Below are positions 6,914 through 10,017 of a stretch of DNA of 10,017 bases, piece after piece. Position 1 is the first letter of the stretch. Each line of letters begins with the position of its first letter. Location: assembly GCA_003585845.1 (NCBI GenBank), contig NQOP01000001.1:87657-97673 (forward strand), written 5' to 3'. The DNA is from Bifidobacteriaceae bacterium NR021 (GTDB lineage Bacteria > Actinomycetota > Actinomycetes > Actinomycetales > Bifidobacteriaceae). The translations under genes and the position numbers were made by a program. Below the pieces are notes generated by a model. The model ran no database searches. It saw only the letters and a list, made by a program, of their open reading frames with translations, and was not told the origin of the DNA.

Positions 6914-8197
6914 ATGAATACATTACAGGAAGAAGCGGAAGTGACGGCAACGCGAGAATCTGAAGCAAGAGACGACGATATCGTTTTGTCTGTAAATCAC
7001 GTGGGCAAATATTTTAAATTGCCAACAGAGCAAGCAACTGGTCTAAAGCAAGCGTTTATAAATCTTACAAAAGGTATTAAAGGCTATAAAATTCAGAACG
7101 TTCTTAAAGACATAAGCTTTCAAGTGCATCGCGGTGAATTCTTCGGAATCGTCGGTCGAAACGGTGGCGGAAAATCAACGCTACTAAAAATCATTTCGCA
7201 AATCTATTACCCGAATACTGGAAGTGTAAAAGTAAAAGGCAAGCTTGTGCCGTTTATTGAGCTTGGTGTTGGATTTAATCCGGAACTTACCGGCCGCGAA
7301 AACGTGTATCTTAACGGGGCGCTACTCGGTTTTACGCGCGCAGAAATCGACGCAATGTATGACGATATTGTTGAATTTGCTGAGCTTGAAGATTTTATGG
7401 ATCAAAAGTTAAAGAATTATTCTTCTGGTATGCAAGTTCGCTTGGCTTTTTCTGTGGCAATTAAAGCTCAGGGAGATATTTTAGTTCTTGATGAAGTTTT
7501 GGCTGTTGGTGACGAAGCTTTCCAGCGCAAGTGCGATTCTTTCTTTACTGAAATTCGAAAAGATCCTACTAAAACAGTTATTCTTGTTACGCACGATATG
7601 AATGCTGTTAAACGTTATTGCACGCGTGCGATGATGATTAGTGATGGTGAAGTTGCTGCGATTGGCAATACTGAGTCCGTGGCAGATCAATATACTTTGG
7701 CAAATATCGAAGCTGAACGCGAAAAGCAAAATAAGCTTGGTGAGAAGCTGAGCAAGGGTCAGTATGCTCAAGGTTTGAATGAAAAGTGCCCGCTGCTTAG
7801 AACCTATGCTTTGGAAGACAAGATTTACAAGAGCAGCGATACTTTCCGTTTTGCTGTTGAGTATCAGTATGACGAGCCAGGTGACTTCTATTTGGCGATC
7901 GCTTTGCATGACGTTCGACGTGGTGGAATCACTTACGATACTGGTTCTAAAGTGCTGAAAATGCAAAAGCGTGGGCATCAAACAGTGTATTTTGAAATGC
8001 CGCTAAATTTGTTTAACAATGGCGAGTTTACGCTGTTTACTTCTTTACGCACACCTAGCCCAACTGAGGATGATTATACAGATTTGCTAGCTGTGGCAGT
8101 GGATGCGAACGCCTGCACGTTTGTGATTAGAGATAGTCGCAATCGTGATTATGCTTTGCTAAGCGATCGTGCTATGACGATTAAGCAAGTTTCGTGA
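6914..8197 (+). CDS. wzt: Wzt-type polysaccharide ABC exporter ATPase with C-terminal substrate-binding-like domain
   Basis: The ATP-hydrolysing subunit paired with Wzm, 427 residues from the ATG (441 from a TTG at 6872). The ABC domain (about 23-255) is complete: Walker A Gly-Arg-Asn-Gly-Gly-Gly-Lys-Ser-Thr (81-89), Leu-Thr-Gly-Arg-Glu-Asn-Val (125-131), the family-specific signature Tyr-Ser-Ser-Gly-Met (169-173), Walker B Ile-Leu-Val-Leu-Asp-Glu (189-194) with the catalytic Glu, and the switch His (227). A charged linker (about 264-292) leads to a further 135 residues (293-427) with alternating hydrophobic residues suggesting a beta-sandwich, as in Wzt proteins whose C-terminal domain binds the modified end of the glycan. 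Plain TagH and mycobacterial exporter ATPases of about 250-275 residues usually lack this. ABC function is certain; glycan binding by the tail is inferred. The gene probably shares the wzm transcript. Confidence 0.92.
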   Translation: MNTLQEEAEVTATRESEARDDDIVLSVNHVGKYFKLPTEQATGLKQAFINLTKGIKGYKIQNVLKDISFQVHRGEFFGIVGRNGGGKSTLLKIISQIYYPNTGSVKVKGKLVPFIELGVGFNPELTGRENVYLNGALLGFTRAEIDAMYDDIVEFAELEDFMDQKLKNYSSGMQVRLAFSVAIKAQGDILVLDEVLAVGDEAFQRKCDSFFTEIRKDPTKTVILVTHDMNAVKRYCTRAMMISDGEVAAIGNTESVADQYTLANIEAEREKQNKLGEKLSKGQYAQGLNEKCPLLRTYALEDKIYKSSDTFRFAVEYQYDEPGDFYLAIALHDVRRGGITYDTGSKVLKMQKRGHQTVYFEMPLNLFNNGEFTLFTSLRTPSPTEDDYTDLLAVAVDANACTFVIRDSRNRDYALLSDRAMTIKQVS

Positions 8198-8247
8198 AAC
8201 ATTTGCCGGTAATTTCTCTGGCGTTTTGTAGCTGTTTCTTCCGTTAC

Positions 8248-10017
8248 TTACTTGTTGTTGGTTGAGTTGAAAATCTTATCCCAACTTTCAACGCTCGCCA
8301 TATCGTAGCTGCGATACTCTCTAGACAGCTTCTTCCACTTACGTAACATTTTTAACGCCAAAAGTGCGTCTGCACGCAACATTTTACGGAATAACTTGTT
8401 ATTCCGCTGGAAAAGATTCAGAGTAGTGCCATCTGGAGCCGTAACAATTGCGGTATTAACTCCCACAAACGAAGGCCAAGAAACGTCTTGCGCAGGAATA
8501 GCGACTTCTGGGCGAGGATTCTTTGCGTGCTTTTCGTGCGCAAACAAAGCCTTAATTGTTGCGTGCTTTTGTGTTTTACGCAAAGCCTTAGCATCATGTG
8601 CAGTAAACGGACTTACGTGTTCGCGCAAAACCTCATTAATGAGTGCCTTATCGCTTACCGGCTGCGTGTCGCTAAACGCTTGGCGCGCTTTACGAACCTC
8701 GCCAAGCTTTTGTGGCATTGAATCAACAATATATTGCGGTCCGCGCAAGATATCCTGTAATCCCATATGATGCAAATACATTGCAGAATACGCAAGTTTT
8801 AAACCGGAAGCCAAGTCGCTTCGAAGCATTTCAACTGCGAAACGTAAGCTTGGATGAGTGCAATGAAGCAATCCACAAATCCAACGATTGCGCTGGAAGA
8901 AGTACTCTTCCCAAGTGCGTGAAGGATCCTTATCGTGCCAAGCTTGATGCCAAACTGCCACTCCTGGCAGGCAAATCGTGTGGTATCCGTGCTCAAGTGC
9001 TCTAATCGAATATTCAGTGTCGTCAAACTTAATAAACACAGGTAGCGAAAGACCAATTTCTTTCATAATCGCAGTTGGAATAAGACTCATCCACCAACCG
9101 TTGTAATCAGTGTCTATTCGCTGGTGACGTTCTGGGCAATCTTGCAAAGTAATCGCTGCAAAATCGTGATTGTAATCAAGATTTTGTGAAGGCTTCATCC
9201 ACACATTGTTACGCGTGAAACGCTCACCTTGAGTGTAAAGGACGGTACGATTGTCCAAGTGAAGCATTCCGCCGCCAATAATGGCTGGTTTAATTGTGTA
9301 ATCAGCAAACTGAAGCGCGCGAAGAATACACTCTGTTTCACTAATTGCGTCGTCGTCGAGAAGCATTGTGTAACTGCTTTTTCCTGCTTTAAGCGTTTCA
9401 AACATGCCTCGCGAGAATCCGCCGGAACCGCCTAAATTAGCCTGCTGAATATAGGTGAGCTGGCTGCCAAGATTTGCGCTTGTTTCATTAAATCCAGGCT
9501 GATTTTTAACTAAATCGGTGCCTTGATCTGTGCAATAAATTGTGTCAAGTCGCGCGCGAAGTGCTTTGTTCTCTGCTATTGCCTTCAACTGATTGTGGCA
9601 GTATGAAGGGCGATTAAACGTAGTAATAGCAATAGAAAAAGTGCTATTTGATTGCTTAGCTGAATCTTCCTGATGCTTTGTGTTGCTAAATTGCACTTTA
9701 TTTGCGCAAGGAACACTCCATTCGGCATTGCTAACAGTTAGACTGCTAGAATCGCTTGCTTTAGCTTCAAACCAAAAATATCCACCATCTGCAAGACCTG
9801 TCATAGGTATTTCGTAGCTAATAATTTGTGTATCTTGCGTAACTTGTGCTGGCTGGTTTGGCTGCTGTTGATGAGAATCAAACTCAAACTTTTGCACAGG
9901 ATACGTAAGTCCGCGACCAGTCGATCGCATAAGTTGCAAGTAGCCAGTGCCTTCAACACTGGCAGTGAACTTAACAGTTTTTACGCTCGTCCAATGCTGC
10001 CAATAGCTTGCAGGAAA
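8248..10017 (-). CDS. glfT2: GlfT2-like galactofuranosyltransferase, N terminus cut by the window edge
   Basis: Predicted to transfer galactofuranose from UDP-galactofuranose onto a growing lipid-linked galactan at the cytoplasmic face. The frame is open to the right edge (589 visible residues), and the sequence upstream of the TTG at 9939 is clearly family sequence, with Tyr-Trp-Gln-His (visible 5-8), so the true start lies outside. From memory of the mycobacterial enzyme (about 637 residues), a few tens of residues are missing. Visible parts: an N-terminal beta-rich domain (1-105) with Gly-Gly-Tyr-Phe-Trp-Phe (78-83); a GT-A domain with Thr-Phe-Asn-Arg-Pro (133-137), Asn-Leu-Gly-Gly-Ser-Gly-Gly-Phe (194-201), the metal motif Asp-Asp-Asp (221-223), Asn-Gly-Trp-Trp (306-309), Phe-Asp-Asp-Thr-Glu (331-335) and the conserved His (357); then a helical C-terminal domain. 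An Arg/Lys-rich stretch lies near 541-568. It converges on wzt with a 50-bp gap. Chain linkage and acceptor are not deducible. Confidence 0.88.
   Translation of the reverse strand, partial: FPASYWQHWTSVKTVKFTASVEGTGYLQLMRSTGRGLTYPVQKFEFDSHQQQPNQPAQVTQDTQIISYEIPMTGLADGGYFWFEAKASDSSSLTVSNAEWSVPCANKVQFSNTKHQEDSAKQSNSTFSIAITTFNRPSYCHNQLKAIAENKALRARLDTIYCTDQGTDLVKNQPGFNETSANLGSQLTYIQQANLGGSGGFSRGMFETLKAGKSSYTMLLDDDAISETECILRALQFADYTIKPAIIGGGMLHLDNRTVLYTQGERFTRNNVWMKPSQNLDYNHDFAAITLQDCPERHQRIDTDYNGWWMSLIPTAIMKEIGLSLPVFIKFDDTEYSIRALEHGYHTICLPGVAVWHQAWHDKDPSRTWEEYFFQRNRWICGLLHCTHPSLRFAVEMLRSDLASGLKLAYSAMYLHHMGLQDILRGPQYIVDSMPQKLGEVRKARQAFSDTQPVSDKALINEVLREHVSPFTAHDAKALRKTQKHATIKALFAHEKHAKNPRPEVAIPAQDVSWPSFVGVNTAIVTAPDGTTLNLFQRNNKLFRKMLRADALLALKMLRKWKKLSREYRSYDMASVESWDKIFNSTNNK

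Noticed and set aside
7154..7180. Walker A of Wzt with three glycines as an abnormal nucleotide site
   Set aside because: Gly-Gly-Gly-Lys-Ser-Thr still fits the GxxGxGK(S/T) consensus and also occurs in exporter ATPases of this class. It is not a defect.
7481..7981. 166-codon minus-strand open frame inside wzt
   Set aside because: It lies wholly opposite a strongly conserved ABC ATPase gene, has no recognisable motif and no ribosome site. It is a shadow frame.
8196..8238. Inverted repeat GAAACA/TGTTTC with an inner GCC/GGC, as a shared terminator
   Set aside because: The stem is only 6 bp, AT-rich and closed by a 31-base loop, with no following T run on either strand.
8396..8770. 124-codon plus-strand open frame inside glfT2
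   Set aside because: Antisense to a conserved enzyme, with composition typical of a reversed coding strand and no family features.

Overview
The window looks like a cell-surface polysaccharide locus from a low-G+C member of the Bifidobacteriaceae, most likely Gardnerella or a close relative. This placement is an inference. It rests on AT-rich codon use throughout, compact head-to-head and tail-to-tail gene packing, and a GlfT2-type galactofuranosyltransferase, an enzyme class characteristic of Actinobacteria, next to an O-antigen-type ABC exporter. No 16S gene or other taxonomic marker is present.

Layout, left to right: (1) the 3' part of an EamA/DMT-family transporter (1-907, +) runs in from the left edge. 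(2) Three minus-strand genes, read right to left, form a probable operon: a 771-residue tandem family-2 glycosyltransferase (5918-3603), a GtrB/DPM1-like polyprenyl-phosphate glycosyltransferase (3539-2559) and a large multi-spanning GT-C-like membrane protein (2476-842). The last of these overlaps the transporter tail-to-tail by 66 bp. (3) A 104-bp divergent intergenic region (5919-6022) holds candidate promoters for both directions. (4) On the plus strand, wzm (6023-6859) and wzt (about 6914-8197) encode the permease and ATPase of a polysaccharide ABC exporter. (5) A convergent glfT2 homologue (10017-8248, -) runs off the right edge.

How the genes may work together (inference): cytoplasmic GT2 enzymes such as the 771-residue protein and GlfT2 would extend a lipid-linked glycan, with GlfT2 adding galactofuranose. 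Wzm/Wzt would export it, and the extra C-terminal domain of Wzt could recognise the finished chain end. The GtrB-like enzyme would load a sugar onto polyprenyl phosphate for use outside the membrane by the GT-C-like protein, decorating the polymer or another surface glycan. Having wzm, wzt and a GlfT2 enzyme together recalls the mycobacterial arabinogalactan region, but the Wzt extension and the GtrB/GT-C pair do not belong to that scheme.

I found no RNA genes, insertion sequences, phage genes or CRISPR arrays, and no gene-free stretch over 300 bases. The longest gap is the 104-bp divergent promoter region.
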